Below, one piece after another: positions 47,571 through 59,722 of a stretch of 64,000 nt of DNA. Under the pieces are notes generated by a model. That model ran no database searches, had not been told where the DNA came from, and saw only the letters and a list, made by a program, of their open reading frames with translations. The translations under genes were made by a program, and so were the position numbers. Numbering within the stretch: the stretch's first letter is position 1; every line of letters begins with the position of its first letter. The stretch is from Gigaspora rosea. Taxonomy: Eukaryota > Glomeromycota > Glomeromycetes > Diversisporales > Gigasporaceae. Where the stretch lies: assembly GCA_003550325.1 (NCBI GenBank), contig QKWP01000028.1, forward strand, positions 436,530 through 500,529. The letters are read 5' to 3'.

Positions 47571-48878
47571 TATAAAATAATGCTCAATATATTAAGTAAT
47601 TAGTGTTTCGATCCGCAATCTGACTAATTCAGATAGATCTGAAAATTCGAGTTGAATTCAAATATCTGTATCCGTCAATTTTAATCGGATAGATCCCTAA
47701 TGCATCTCGGATAAAGGATTGGGATTATCTGAAATAATCCTATATATATGCTTGCATTATTGGCAAGTTAACATTTTATCGCATTTAAACATTATCATTA
47801 TCGTTATCGCTACATATTATGTCAACTATGATTTGCCTTTTAAGCGTTGCATAATCACTCAAATAATGATACGTATCAGTATATAGTAAATAAAGATACG
47901 TTGTAATACATACAAAGTTTAAAATTCTTACAAAGACCGGTTTAACTATATATTAAGAAAACTTGATATTGACATTGTATACAAATTTTTCAAGCTACAT
48001 AACTTGTTTGAAAATTCCAAATCTGAAAAAAAATGAAGCCGGACTTATTACAATAAGAAATGTATTTTTGTATTGAACAAGGGTAATTGTCAAACACTAG
48101 CTTTTATTATTAAACATTTTAATTTTAAACAATTCTAAATTATTGAATCAATTAAATACTAATTATTTTTAAGTCATAAAGCTCTATATTGTCGGGTATT
48201 TGAATTAAAATTCTTTTTTTTTGTTTATTATTACATATTATTTATTTTTTTAAGTCAAAAAACTAGTAAATTTCAAACCTTATTTACATGTTTGTTATAT
48301 TCCTGATATTTCTCAATTAATTTTTCAACTCACGCATATGTCTCTGATTAACTACATATGGAGAAATGGCTAGAAAAGTTTTTCCAGATCAATTGATTTT
48401 TTAATATCAGTATTCAGATTGCTATTACTATATTAAAAAAATATATATAGACTGTTAGCATCTCTACGATTCTAGTTTGCATAAGAATGAATGAATGCAT
48501 GTAAATTTAAAATTGATTATTATTTTTTTTTTTTTAATTATCAGCAAAGTTGATATCAATTAAGTTATGCTATTCTTTAGCATGCTGATAAAAATGGTGA
48601 AAAATGTTTGCGCCAAGTTCAATTGTGCATCCTGCCCAGTTTTTTAGTTAGGCAGATATCTTGTTTCTCAGTTTTCCGGTAGTAGATCTAATGTACTTAT
48701 CATAGAATCGTTAGTTATAGATAAACCAAATTTGTAAAATATAATGTAAAATTAATAATCAATAAATAAAATTGATAGACTTGCAAATAAAGCAGTTTGT
48801 TTTAAAAACCCAACAATCCAAATATTTGTTAGTTTTTTTTTTAAGTATCATGTATAAATTACAATAGAAAACTATGAT

Positions 48879-51182
48879 ATGGAATATGATTCTGATCATT
48901 ATCACGGCAATGATATTTTCGAATCTGAAGAAAGTTCAGAAGTCTCGCCAGAGATCTTTCATTTACCTATAGTTACAAAACCTGGCACTCAAATGACAGT
49001 TCACTCTTCTGCTATACCTTCAGAAAAAGAAAAAGGTGTTAAATATAATATAATAAAGGCTAAATATAAAACTAATATATTAATAGTTTTATAAATTTAT
49101 TTTATCTTATAACCCAAGAAAAAAGAAAAAATACAACCGTAAAGAGCCATCATTCACTAGCGAATATTTTGAAAAGTAAGTTAATAATGAAGGTGAAGAG
49201 GTTCGGGCTTGCAAAATCATAAATAAAAATGGTATAAAATGTATTAGAGAATACAAGAATGTCGGAAGTTCAACGGGAAATCTTATTACCCATCTTAGAG
49301 ATTGCCATGGAATCATTGCAAAAGATGGAGTAGGCGTTTTAAAAAATGCATATAAAATAAAATTAGAATTATATATAGAAATAATTAATAGATTTATAAG
49401 TATTTTTTTTAGTCCCAAGATTCCAAAATTACTGATTTTGTGCGAAAAGTTCGACCCCACCCTAAACATATTCAAAAAAGGCATGAAGAAGCAATTTTGA
49501 AGTGGATGTTGCTCACAAATCAGCCTCTTTCTACAGTTACTAATGATGCTTACAAAGAAAAAATAGCTGAATTGGATTCTGCTTTTAGTATGCCTGGAGA
49601 AAAAAAAGCCAAAACCATGATTGTTAAAAGTTACAAATTTTTTCAAGAAAATTTACAAAATCTTCTTACTCAAATGACAAAAAGTATTTCTCTTACAATG
49701 GATTTTTGGTCTAGTAGGACCAAGCACGGTTATCTAGGAATAACTGCTACTTGGATTACACCAAGTTTTGAGGTTAAAGATGTAATGTTGGAAAACAAAT
49801 ATGTTCCTTCGCCATATTCTAGTAGAGTGGTTGCTTATGAACTTTATAGATGCATTAAAGTCTGGAATCCTGAACATCGTATAGCTTCAATCACCACTGA
49901 CAATGGGTCAAACATGATCGCAACTTTCTTTTACTAAACCAAAAAGAAGGATGTGACAATATTAAACGTCTTTCATGTACGGCTCATACTCTTCAATTGG
50001 TAATTGGAAAGGGACTTGCATCAGCTGAAATTCTAGTAGCATGTGCAAGAATATTAGTTCAATTTTTTCAATCGCCAAAGCAAATAGAAAGACTAGATAA
50101 CATGCAAAAAAAATTGGGTTATACAGATATTGTGCATTGTATTCAAGAAAGTGGAATTCATCATATTATTCTTGGGATCATCTTTTTTTTTTATTACTTA
50201 ACTTCAAACTGATTTATATACATCAGTTGATCATGAAGTTAAAAAAGATGGTAGTAAGTTAAAAAAAATTAATCTTTCGATAATGAGTGGGAATTATTAG
50301 ATAAACTTATTGACTTACTAATGCATTTGAGGAGGTGATGCAAGAGTTTTCTGGAAATACTTATGTAACATTGAGCAAAGTTATTCCTACTATTAAAGAA
50401 ATGATTTATAACTTAGCAAGTGAAGCACCATTAGATAATAATCTTTTCTCAGATGAAAATACAGTATTCGAATTGGAAGCAGAAGAAATGCAACCTATAG
50501 ACTTTGATGATGATGAAATTATAATATCACTAAACAAAGAATTTCAATTAAAATTCCACTAAACACAACAGATATTTTAGATAAAGTTAAACAAAATATC
50601 TATGACGCCTTAATCTATTATTGGAATGATCCAAATGAGCTTGGTTTAATGCCGACTTTACTTATAAAAGTTTAGATTTTTTAGGTGATAATTCTGAAAA
50701 GCAACATACTATTCAAAAACTTCTGATGAAATAAGTAAGGTAGAAGATCCAGTACCTAATATCTCAATTAATTCGACTCTATCTAATAAAGAATCTTCAA
50801 CACGTTCACATAAAGTATATCTGCAACAACGTCAAATGAAAAGAAAAAAAAAGATAAAGTAATACAAAATCCACAAGATATTAAATTATCTATCTTTTCA
50901 CTAATATTGAAAACAGAATATCTATTACACTAGTAGAAAATGCACTCAAGAAATTTTTCTAAACTTACCAAAATTGCCCGAAAATTTCTTGCAATACCAG
51001 CAACATCAGTCTCTAGCGAAAGATTATTTTCGAATGCTGGCAACCTTATTAACTCTAAAAGAGTAAATTTAGATTCGACTTTAGTTGGCCAAATATTATT
51101 TCTAAATAGAAATCTAGGTAAGATGCCTGTTTTTGCACCGGAGTGGAATGAAGAGGAAACAGATCATGTTAATATGAGTTAA
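48879..51182 (+). pseudogene. hAT transposase, broken
   Basis: Starts MEYDSDHYHGNDIFESEESS (48879). A BED-type finger with ACKII...C and HLRDCH follows at ~49205-49310, flanked by likely introns 49036-49118 and 49330-49412. The core frame 49440-49937 holds the first acidic motif (LTMDFWSSRTKHGYLG) and ITTDNGSNM. LSCTAHTLQLVIGKGL follows in another frame from 49970. The dimerisation motif ARKFLAIPATSVSSERLFSN lies near 50970. Damage: a stop at 49177 in the finger, frame changes near 49917, 50150 and 50520, and a lost stretch between 50680 and 50940. It differs clearly from the 35125-38008 copy, so the two elements are separate hAT families. Confidence 0.88.
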
Positions 51183-51267
51183 AGTTTTAGTAATTCATAA
51201 AAAAAAAACTCCTGTGGTGACAGTAAAAGGATATACGTAAATTATAGTATAATAAAGTTAGTACATA

Positions 51268-51455
51268 CACAGTAGCTCTCAATATAACGGACCATCGATA
51301 TAACAGATATTGCTTAATATGGAGAATTATAATGGATCCAAATTATGATTTACTATAATATCTAATATATCGTGATATTTCGATATTATGGAGCTTTTGA
51401 TATAACGGTGCAAAGAACTGGAACCATGGCCTCCGTTATACCAAGAGCCACTGTG
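51268..51455. mobile_element. TA-flanked pogo-like MITE (188 bp)
   Basis: Starts CACAGTAGCTCTCAATATAA and ends TTATACCAAGAGCCACTGTG, flanked by TA. The interior repeats ATATAACGG motifs. It is of the same general style as 25629-25800. Confidence 0.8.
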
Positions 51456-52144
51456 TATTCAGGAATTAACTCATTAAAAATTTAGTAGTTACTTCGCTTT
51501 TTCACTGCAATCCCACGTTAATTATATAAATAACTACGTTGTATTTGCAAAAAGATGAAATGTTTAATATAAAGTTCGCTTAATGCCAACTTTTTATAAA
51601 GTTCGATGTTACAGCCTCAACATTATAGAACCAAGAAAAGAGGCTTGAAAACTGGTTAATAGCTAATATACTAGACTTAACAGTAATTATATGATGTCAC
51701 AAATTTCAGGTTTCAATTACAGAATATGATTGTTTAATAAATGAAGTAATCAATAATTAGATCAGAAGTTCAATCAATTTATTAACAAGTATTTAAAAAA
51801 AGGGATTTAGCTTAAATTTATTAACTCATTTGAATGTCACAGAAATATTAAAATATGATTTGCAATTTTATTATGAGGAAATATTGATTTTTAGAGAACT
51901 ACTACTAGGTATGATTTTGAAGTTTTTTTAGAACTCTAATAAGTTTAACTCTACTGAATTACTTTTTTTTGAGGCAAACTTTAAGCTCTTATATACTTTC
52001 ATTTATAAACTAAAAATGATTAAAAAGAATTTTTTTCTTAAAACTCTCATGAAGCTTTCTATATTTAGAACTTTTAAGTATCTTTCTATACTTAAAACAT
52101 TTTCTATACTTAAAACTCTTGAGTATAAAATTTGGGTTTTACTA

Positions 52145-52486
52145 AAATGCACCTATGGTGTTGAACACCATGTTACACAAAACTATTAGAATAGCCAATC
52201 AAAATTTAAGATCAGGTATAACATAAAATTTTGTTTTTTTTGTTTATTTTTTAAAAAAACATTCATAACTTAAAATTTTGCTTATGAAACCGCCTTTGGG
52301 CTCTAATAAAAAAAATTCCTTGCTAAATTTTGGTATAAACTATGCCACCTGCCCCATCCCAGGTCTCACCCTAACCCTAAGGTAATAAAAATTTATTTTT
52401 TGTTTTATAAAAGTTTATTTTTTGTTTTTGTTACACGAATTTGCAAATCTAATTTACCTATGGTGTTCAACACCATAGGTGCATTT
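52145..52486. mobile_element. TIR element with a palindromic ATGGTGTTGAACACCAT end
   Basis: AAATGCACCTATGGTGTTGA and its complement bound 342 bp. The terminal motif is itself palindromic. Interior CACCCTAACCCTAA near 52370. No clear TSD. Confidence 0.7.
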
Positions 52487-53328
52487 ATAATTACCGTAAA
52501 ATTTTTAAAACTTTTTTGATTCTTAAAACTTTTAATTATCTTCCTATGTGTTTAATTTTAATTCGTTATTGCTGTTCTATCACTAAAAATTTTAACTAAT
52601 AAAAAAAATAGCAATTCAATATAGCCAATTTTGGCCTTTGCTATGCTACTCAAATTTTGCTCATCACAACGGATATTATGGCAAAGAGTGGTATGTATAT
52701 ATGAAATAATGCATTCAGATAGCACATATGTGTATGTTATATAGGTGTTGGTTTGTATTACTTGTTGGCTCATTTCGTAAAGAGCAAAAAATTAGTAAAT
52801 AAATTTTTTTTTTAAAAAAAAGAGCAATAGCTCATAATTTCTCTAATGAAACTTTAGTGTGTTTAACTAAAAAAATTTTTTTCAAAATTGTACTTTAGAT
52901 GCAATTAGTTTGATCATCTTACCGGTATATTGATTATATGAATTTATTGCTTTAATAGTTAATCCACATTAATTTGCACGTAATAACGCACATGAGCGTT
53001 AATTCGAATTTTCCACATTTTCGAAATTTTATAACTAATACAATACTAATGCATATTTGCTGTACTAAATCTTTTATAATTGAAATAAAAAATAATTTAA
53101 ACTATTGCACATATGTATCTTGAAATAACACATTGGTGCCAAAATAACACGTAAATGCGCGAAAATATAGTATGTAATAAAACTAAATAATATTTCACCA
53201 AAGTATTTAATTTCGAATGCATATATCAAATTTAATAAGATTAAATTAAAATTTATTAATAATATTTTTTGACAAAAACATCAAAGAGTTTTGGACGATA
53301 AAAGTCAAAATTAAAATTAATTTCTATA
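52487..53328. other. Spacer 3' of the secreted-protein gene
   Basis: AT-rich. 52970-53165 has AATAACGC/GCGTTA-type motifs that also occur at 31300-31780. No gene. Confidence 0.35.
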
Positions 53329-54367
53329 CTACTTTTCAGGATGGTAAAACATATTTATTACGATAAAAGGTGAAGAATAAATAAAGCCTACTGGGTATTC
53401 TTCAGTACCACCTAACAATGAGAATATATAATTAAATAAAAAGAACGAAATAACAAAGCAATGATAATTTTTGTGTATATTAATTTAACTTACATTGTAC
53501 ACCTGGTGGAGGATGTCCACCTCTAGTAAGAGGACGAACGATATAAGTAATATCATCAAACGCTCCTTTTCCTGTGTTATTCTAGTTATAAATTAAATGT
53601 TAATCACAAAATTTTATAAATTTAAATGAGAACTACTTAATAATGCTACGATAATTACGCTAGTTTTTTCTAGTCCTAAAGCAATATCTTCTGGATGATC
53701 AGGTTTTGGTATTCTAACAATTGCAGTTGTAATCAATCCTGAGGTGTCATTCTTCGGAATAATTGATCTAATGCCAAGCGAAGTGATACCAGCTTGCTGA
53801 TCTAATTAAGAGCAATAAAATTTTTGCTTAATATCATACATATGGAAAAAAGCTTTATTAGCATTATCAATTATCGCATACTTGGATTTTTGTATGTCGA
53901 AGCTACTGCTGAAGTTGGATAGCGATCAATATCTTCTTCGTTATTAAAAAATAATGCGCGACTTTCCTCTAATTATTAAAAAATAGTATAAGCACCAAAA
54001 ATCATATGATGAAAGCATGTACAAATGTTCATACCAAATACCCATGTATAATTATTATTATTATTAGTACATTGATGCCAGCTATATCCACTAACGTATA
54101 AGAGAAATTTAAATTTATTGTCATCTGGAGGAGTGATATTTTTCGGGATCTCGATATCTTTAGGGAACTCTTAAGAAATATTTTTATGTTATTATGTGTG
54201 CATGTCGCTAAATTATATGTTATTAATTAGATAAAAAATTTACCATAATTCCCGATTGATTGAGGAACGTCAAATATGGCATTTCCGACAAATAAATTTC
54301 TGGCAAAAGACCCGCTTGCAAAGAGCAAAAGAACAATCAAGGCCAAGAGAAATTCTAGTTTAACCAT
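53329..54367 (-). CDS. Secreted DUF3455-like protein (219 aa, 6 exons)
   Basis: Exons: 54367-54244, 54169-54035, 53968-53882, 53801-53659, 53581-53494, 53411-53329. All five introns are 66-90 bases with GT-AG ends, and the 660 coding bases stay in frame to a TAG. Residues 1-22 (MVKLEFLLALIVLLLFASGS) are a signal peptide. The mature part has LLYVSGYSWHQC near residue 65 and the C-terminal phrase DDITYIVRPLTRGGHPPPG...C, then YSSPFIVINMFYHPEK. This order (Y-x-C, then a VTYIxRxxTxGGxPP-like motif, Cys and an FY end) is what I know of DUF3455, a fungal and bacterial secreted family of unknown function. N-glycosylation sites (NNYT, NDTS, NNTG) fit secretion. It lies inside the 11.2-kb hAT-bounded segment, opposite to the transposase. 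No lesion is visible. Confidence 0.85.
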
Positions 54368-55437
54368 ATTCGTGGGGGGGTTTTTTTTTTATTAAAAAAA
54401 ATTCGTGTATTTATGAAATAAATAAATTAACGTTAATAGAATGAATATAGATTAAGAGAATATATATTCTTCAAAAAAATTCAAATTAAGACCATAAACT
54501 TTGGTGAAGTTTAAGGTCGATGAATTTCATGCTTTTTTTATAGTTTTTTTTTTTTTCGTGGATTGCATAAAATTCTAATTTGAAAGTAAAATATGCGAGC
54601 TTAATATTGTAAACATTGTGTCGTGTCTAAATTGCTATTTCAGATGCTTAAGTTGCATTTTCCCGAAATTACAAATCAAAGTATGTAGCAATTAGAATAA
54701 CTTTTTGATGAAAAATTACCAAACATGAGAAAGAAAATGCACATTTATGGAGGAGTACATTTTTCTAAGATATCTAATAAAACTCCATATGTAGCTCCTT
54801 TCGACAATTTTAAGGTAAATGCATTATTCTTGTTGATTGTGCAAATAAATAAACTGTTGAATTGTATACATTATATCGATATTTGGAAATTTGAATTACC
54901 CCTACAAAAAGTATTATAAAATGTACCTCCTGAACGCCTATTTTTTTTTATGTAGGGGACCATCGAAGTAGGCAGATGCATTTATTTGGAACCAATACAG
55001 TTCGGTAGCTTTTTGACAGTTTTTGACAATTAGAATACTGGTTCTTATATCCATGTAATACAATTTTTGTTGCATAATTTGCATAAATAATTTTTTTATC
55101 TGCATAATCTAGGTGGTATTGACATTTTATCATACTGTATTTGTGGAGAGATCGACGCCAAATATTTTTGCGATCCGGGAGAAGAAATTTCATTGTAACC
55201 CTTACAGCTGATTTGACAATTAGAGGACACGTGATGAATTTTGATGATCGTCAGTGAATTTTAGGTAATTACTAGTGCGATGGGTGGCGCATTCGCGCCA
55301 CCCATCTTATTTATAATGAGAGGAGTTTTAAAAGGAAGATAAGATTGATTTAAAAAAATATGAAATCTTATTTTTTGGTTTTTACGTACTTTTGATACGA
55401 ATATTATTTTATTAATAATTTAAAAAAAATTCAATTG
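54368..55437. other. 5' flank of the secreted-protein gene and spacer
   Basis: Probable promoter region, AT-rich with no single motif to point to. A G7/T10 tract lies just 5' of the start. The end of a CAGCTGATTTG-type MITE is at 55205-55265. A 12-bp perfect GC stem GATGGGTGGCGC-attc-GCGCCACCCATC lies at 55279-55306. Confidence 0.4.
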
Positions 55438-56701
55438 ATCGACCTATGTTTTTAGATTCCATGTAATGCATAATTCTATTAATTTATAGCAAATTTTAAA
55501 AAACCCCCCGATCGACTGACCCAAATTTTCAGATGTGCATATTATTTTATTAATTTACAGCAAATTAAAAAAAAAAAAAATTTGACGACCGACCCAAGGT
55601 TTCAGTTTCCATGTAAGGCGAGACCAATTTAATTCGGTGGTTTACGTTACATTCCTTTCTTAAAAGGGGGAGCGAGAACGGAATACATTAAAACTTCTTT
55701 CTCTATCGGAAATCATCAGGTTCCACTCGCTTGTTTTTTACGTTCATTTAATTTCTCTTCGGAAAGTTTCAGAACCTTGCAATTTCTAATCTTAATTCTA
55801 CCCGTCACTAAGTTCTCTGATCAAATTTACCTAAATTATGTATGTATTTTTAAAATATTTACCAATAGAAAGGTAATGTAAACTACCGAATCGAATTGGT
55901 TTCGCCTAGAATAACATTGATAACATTAATACCCTAAAGTAGTGCCTAACTAAAATTTTGACTTAATGCTTGCAGGGGTTAATTTTTGTCAGGCGCTACT
56001 TTAGATAAGGGGCTACTTTAGATGCAGCAGTACCTTTTGTAACTGATCTCATTAACTCTGCTCAACAGTGATAACCCTGATCGATCGCATGATCACGTGA
56101 GTCACTCGAATTATATTTCGTTTCACCTTTGCTGTTTTCAAATCATTATATATCTCGCCATTTTACTTGTACCCCTTTTACTAAATGCAAGGGCTCTTCA
56201 GAAACTGCGTGACACATAGTAAGATTGTAACCGTAACTCGTGATAGAAATTATAAGAATTCTAACGTGAGCTACGTAATTCGACCCTAGCCTAGCCTAAA
56301 TTGTGATTATTAGAATAGCGAACAAACTTTGTACGTATTATGTGTAAGTAGAATTTTTTTTATAGAACTATGATAAAAATCATGATAATTCCAACACAAC
56401 TATTTTTTTTTTATTGCTACGTTACCGAAATGGCACGAAGCTTTGTATTTTTTACATTCGATAAAACTTTGCAAAAACTGTTAAGTACAGTACCTTCATC
56501 AATGGATCCAATAAAGAATTTGATTGGTTTGTCAGATCAAATTACCAATCAGATTTTTTGTCGAATTTATTGTTTTTAAAAGAGGGAGGGAGGATAAAAG
56601 GGGGTAATATAAACCACCGAATTAAATTGGCCTGACCTAATGAAAACAAAAAATTCCTTTCATGTTTTAATCTTCGATGTGTACATTATTCTATTAATTT
56701 A

Positions 56702-56950
56702 CAGTTTGAAAATTAGTGGGACACATGATGAATTTTGCAGTAATCTTCCGTAAATTTCAGTAATTAATTTTCGGTAATAAAAAAATAGTTTTCAATAATA
56801 TATTTTTCAGCCGGTTCAAAATATACCGTGATAATATATTGGCGGAAAATTATATTATCGAAAAACTATACTGATATTACTGAAAAACAGTTATCTAAAT
56901 TGGATGATCGCCACAAAATTCATATGTCCGACTAATTTTCAAATCAGCTG
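56702..56950. mobile_element. TA-flanked MITE, CAGCTGATTTGAAAATTAG family, copy 2
   Basis: The right end CTAATTTTCAAATCAGCTG is intact and the left end lacks four bases. TA lies on both sides, in the TTTACAG phrase of a satellite unit. Interior ATATTATCGG-like palindromes. Confidence 0.75.
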
Positions 56951-57364
56951 TAAAAAAAAAATAAAAATAAAAATAAAAATAAAACAAAAAAAAAATTCTA
57001 CCAATTCAAATTTTTAGATTCTATGTAATGCAAAATGAAAAATTAACCTAACTTTAAACGTAAATATTATTCATTAAATTAAAAAAAAATTCTGACTGAC
57101 CAACCCAAGTTTTCAGTTTCTATTTAAGGCAAAACAAAAATCAACTTTGCGTGACCTAATCATAGATGTGAACATTATTCGATTAATTTACAGTAAATTA
57201 AAAAAAAAAAGGAAAAGAAAGGTCGACTAACTGACCCAAAAGTTTACAGATTCCATGTAATGCAAAACGAAAAATCAATTTTGCATGACCTAATTTTAGA
57301 TATATACGAACATTACTCTATCAATTTACAGTAAATTATAAACAAAAAAAAAAAAAAAAGATCC

Positions 57365-57372
57365 NNNNNNNN
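57365..57372. other. Short assembly gap (8 N)
   Basis: Undetermined bases within the satellite. Confidence 0.99.
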
Positions 57373-58034
57373 CTTCGATGTGTACATTATTCTATTAATT
57401 TACAGTTCATAAATCAGCTAAAAAAAAAAAAAAGATCCGACCGACCAATCCATGTTTTCAGATTCTATGCAATGCAGACCGAAAAGTCAACTTTGCATGC
57501 CTAATCCAAGATGCGAACATTATCCTATAATTTTACAGTAAATTAAAAAAATTTTTTACAGTAAATTAAAAAAAAACAATTTACAGTAAATTAAAAAAAA
57601 AATGCAATCGACCGACCCAAGTTTTAAAACTCTATGTAATGCAAAATGAAAACAACTTTGCGTAGCCTAATCTTAGTTGCAAACATTATTCTATTAATTT
57701 ACAGTAAATTAAAAAAAAGAAAAAAAATTCAACCAAACGACCCAGTTTTTAGATTTCATGTATGCAAAACGAAAAATAATTCTGCGTGGCCTAATTTTAG
57801 ATGTGAACATTATTTTACTGTAAAATGAAAAAAAAATAAAAATAAAAATAAAAAAGAAAAAAAAACTGATCGACCGACCTAAGTTTTTAGATTTCATGTA
57901 AAACAAAAATCAACTTTGCGTGGGCCTATATCTTCTTGAAAACAAATGCCAAATGCCAAACGAACTCCAAATTCATGTTTGTAATTTTTAATTTATAGAT
58001 CGATTACAAATCATGAATTATATAATCATTTTAA

Positions 58035-58241
58035 AATGAACCAATCCCACGCACTGTCCATGTTTTCATAGATTTCGTCAATATGACATATTGCACATGT
58101 CCTGAACTTCCCAATCAATTCAAGAATAAAAGACCAAACCAATTAGGTGCAGATTTCTGTCGATCCAAATGTGCGATTACATTTGATTACGCGGATAATC
58201 GTAAAATTATTTATGACGATATATTGCGACATTATACATAG
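58035..58241 (+). CDS. Possible orphan exon with a CxC...CxxxC motif
   Basis: A 68-codon open stretch ends at TAG 58239. Its second part reads like real protein: MTYCTCPELPNQFKNK, then GADFCRSKC and TFDYADNRKIIYDDILRHY. The spacing C-x-C-x19-C-x3-C suggests a metal-binding knuckle. An acceptor-like TTTTCATAG at 58063-58071 would open an exon at 58072. No start codon or partner exon was identified; the frame after the stop stays open for 39 more codons. It lies near the right end of the 11.2-kb hAT segment. It may be a fragment of captured or resident gene; family unknown. Confidence 0.3.
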   Translation, partial: NEPIPRTVHVFIDFVNMTYCTCPELPNQFKNKRPNQLGADFCRSKCAITFDYADNRKIIYDDILRHYT

Positions 58242-58830
58242 ATGAGAGAAATTCACATAGCGAAATTTCACACGTCGATCAAGTTATCAATCGTTGTAAT
58301 TCCAAAAGCAATATTACAGTATACATCATACTACATAACATTGATATCAACACAATAGCAAGCAATCAAAAGCGTTTAATCGGACGAACTCAGAATTAGT
58401 GTAGATATTTTTCTCTCAGGAAAATCGCAATGTTTTATGATAATTATTGCAAACATTAATTAAATAGACAATCATGCAGAATGTACAAATTCAACGATTA
58501 TCTAAAATCGTAATATCGTAAATGTCGTAATTATACGTCATACGTCTAATAAAATCATTGTTACACAGCTTCTCATAACCAATTCACAGGTAACCAATCA
58601 AAAACGTTTAAAAGGACAAACTCAGAATTAGGTGGTATAGATAGATAGATAGATTAAATATAAAACCGGTTTCAAACTTCATATATCTAATCCGAATTGA
58701 TTATCTAATCCGAATTTGTTATCTAATTCGGATTTTATTCAAATTCGAATTATAACTCGGATACATTTTAAAGAATCCGAATTTAATTCGAATTGCTTTT
58801 AAAAAATAGGATCGTAACACTATAAGTAAT

Positions 58831-59722
58831 AAATATTTGAAAATAGAATATACGTATAGCATAAATAAATTCAATTTAATAAAATAAACATAGATAGTAA
58901 ATGATTGGCTTAACGAAACACAAAAGATCGAAGAAGTCTTTAAATTTATGATTATCAAATCATCTGGGCGGGGAAAAATCCGAAAATTAAAAAAGCAAAA
59001 AATACAAAAATCTCAAGATGCAGAATAGAATTTATACTAAAACAAATACCTTTTGTCGGTAAAATAGCAAAAAATATATATAAAGATATAAAGTAAAGGT
59101 GAACGAATTGCTTTTTAGCACAACGCTGCAAGAGCATGAGCAAGAGCAATGGCATGAGCAAGAGCATGAGCATGAGCAAGAGCATGAGCTCTATTGTCTA
59201 TAAAACGCGATCAATTCTGTGAAACTATAAATTAGCTTTTTTAGTAATTTTTTATTAAAACGGAATAATGCAGAGCAAATATAAACATAAGCACAAAAGC
59301 AAAGAAGGCAAATTTAGGGTTACAACTTTAATCGAGCTTTTTTAATGCTTTAAATTAATGGTTTAATTAATTTAATGCTTTAAAATGCTTTAATTAATTT
59401 AATTAATCGTTAGGGCTGTACATCTATTTAAAAGTTTGTATTAATTATTATAAAATTATTATCTATCGATCGCAATCTGAAAAAAATTTATTAATAAATT
59501 TTATTATATGTCCACATAGAGTTTTGATTGACATAGTATAACGCGCACCCCAATGGTGCACCATTAAATGTTTAAATTATTTATTATTTATTAATGGTGC
59601 ACAATGCTGATATAATTTAGTTAATTATATTAAGTAACAATTGTAAGTAATGATAAATACACGGTACGTATCTATTTGATACATTAGATCTTTGTTTTTT
59701 TATAACTGATATGTAATCAAGG
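58831..59722. other. Spacer with a GAGCAW microsatellite
   Basis: (GAGCAA/GAGCAT)n lies at about 59131-59189; the Leu-rich minus-strand frame over it is an artefact. A small palindromic patch ATGGTGCACCATTAA / TTAATGGTGCAC is at 59557-59602. The last ~100 bases are the 5' flank of the Sel1 gene. Confidence 0.45.

Larger units (their letters stand above)
55438..57920. repeat. ~125-bp satellite with poly-A blocks
   Basis: About ten degenerate units. Each carries CGACCGACCCAAGTTTTCAG, ATTCCATGTAATGCAAAAC, AATCAACTTTGCGTGACC and a run close to AACATTATTCTATTAATTT followed by ACAGTAAATT and an A run. It is broken by a non-repeat block (55640-56630), by a MITE at 56702-56950 and by eight undetermined bases at 57365-57372. 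Two units of the 11860-13530 satellite lie at 56220-56400. Small open frames here are artefacts. Confidence 0.75.
47601..58822 (+). mobile_element. Large hAT-type element (11.2 kb) with transposase relic and gene cargo
   Basis: Ends are TAGTGTTTCGATCC and the complement of TAGTGTTACGATCC, 13 of 14 identical. The perfect 8-bp TSD TAAGTAAT lies at 47593-47600 and 58823-58830. ATCYGAATT-type motifs are iterated inside both ends (47625-47745 and 58690-58795), as expected for transposase binding sites. A broken hAT transposase on the plus strand lies near the left end (48879-51182). Right of it are two MITEs, an intact six-exon secreted-protein gene on the minus strand (53329-54367), a ~125-bp satellite and a possible coding exon (58035-58241). 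Later insertions explain part, but not all, of the size. Confidence 0.75.

Noticed and set aside
49107-49646. 179-codon minus-strand frame
   Set aside because: Antisense shadow of the hAT transposase at 48879-51182.
58955-59185. Leu-rich membrane-like protein
   Set aside because: The Leu-Met run is a GAGCAW hexanucleotide microsatellite; the rest lacks any conserved feature.
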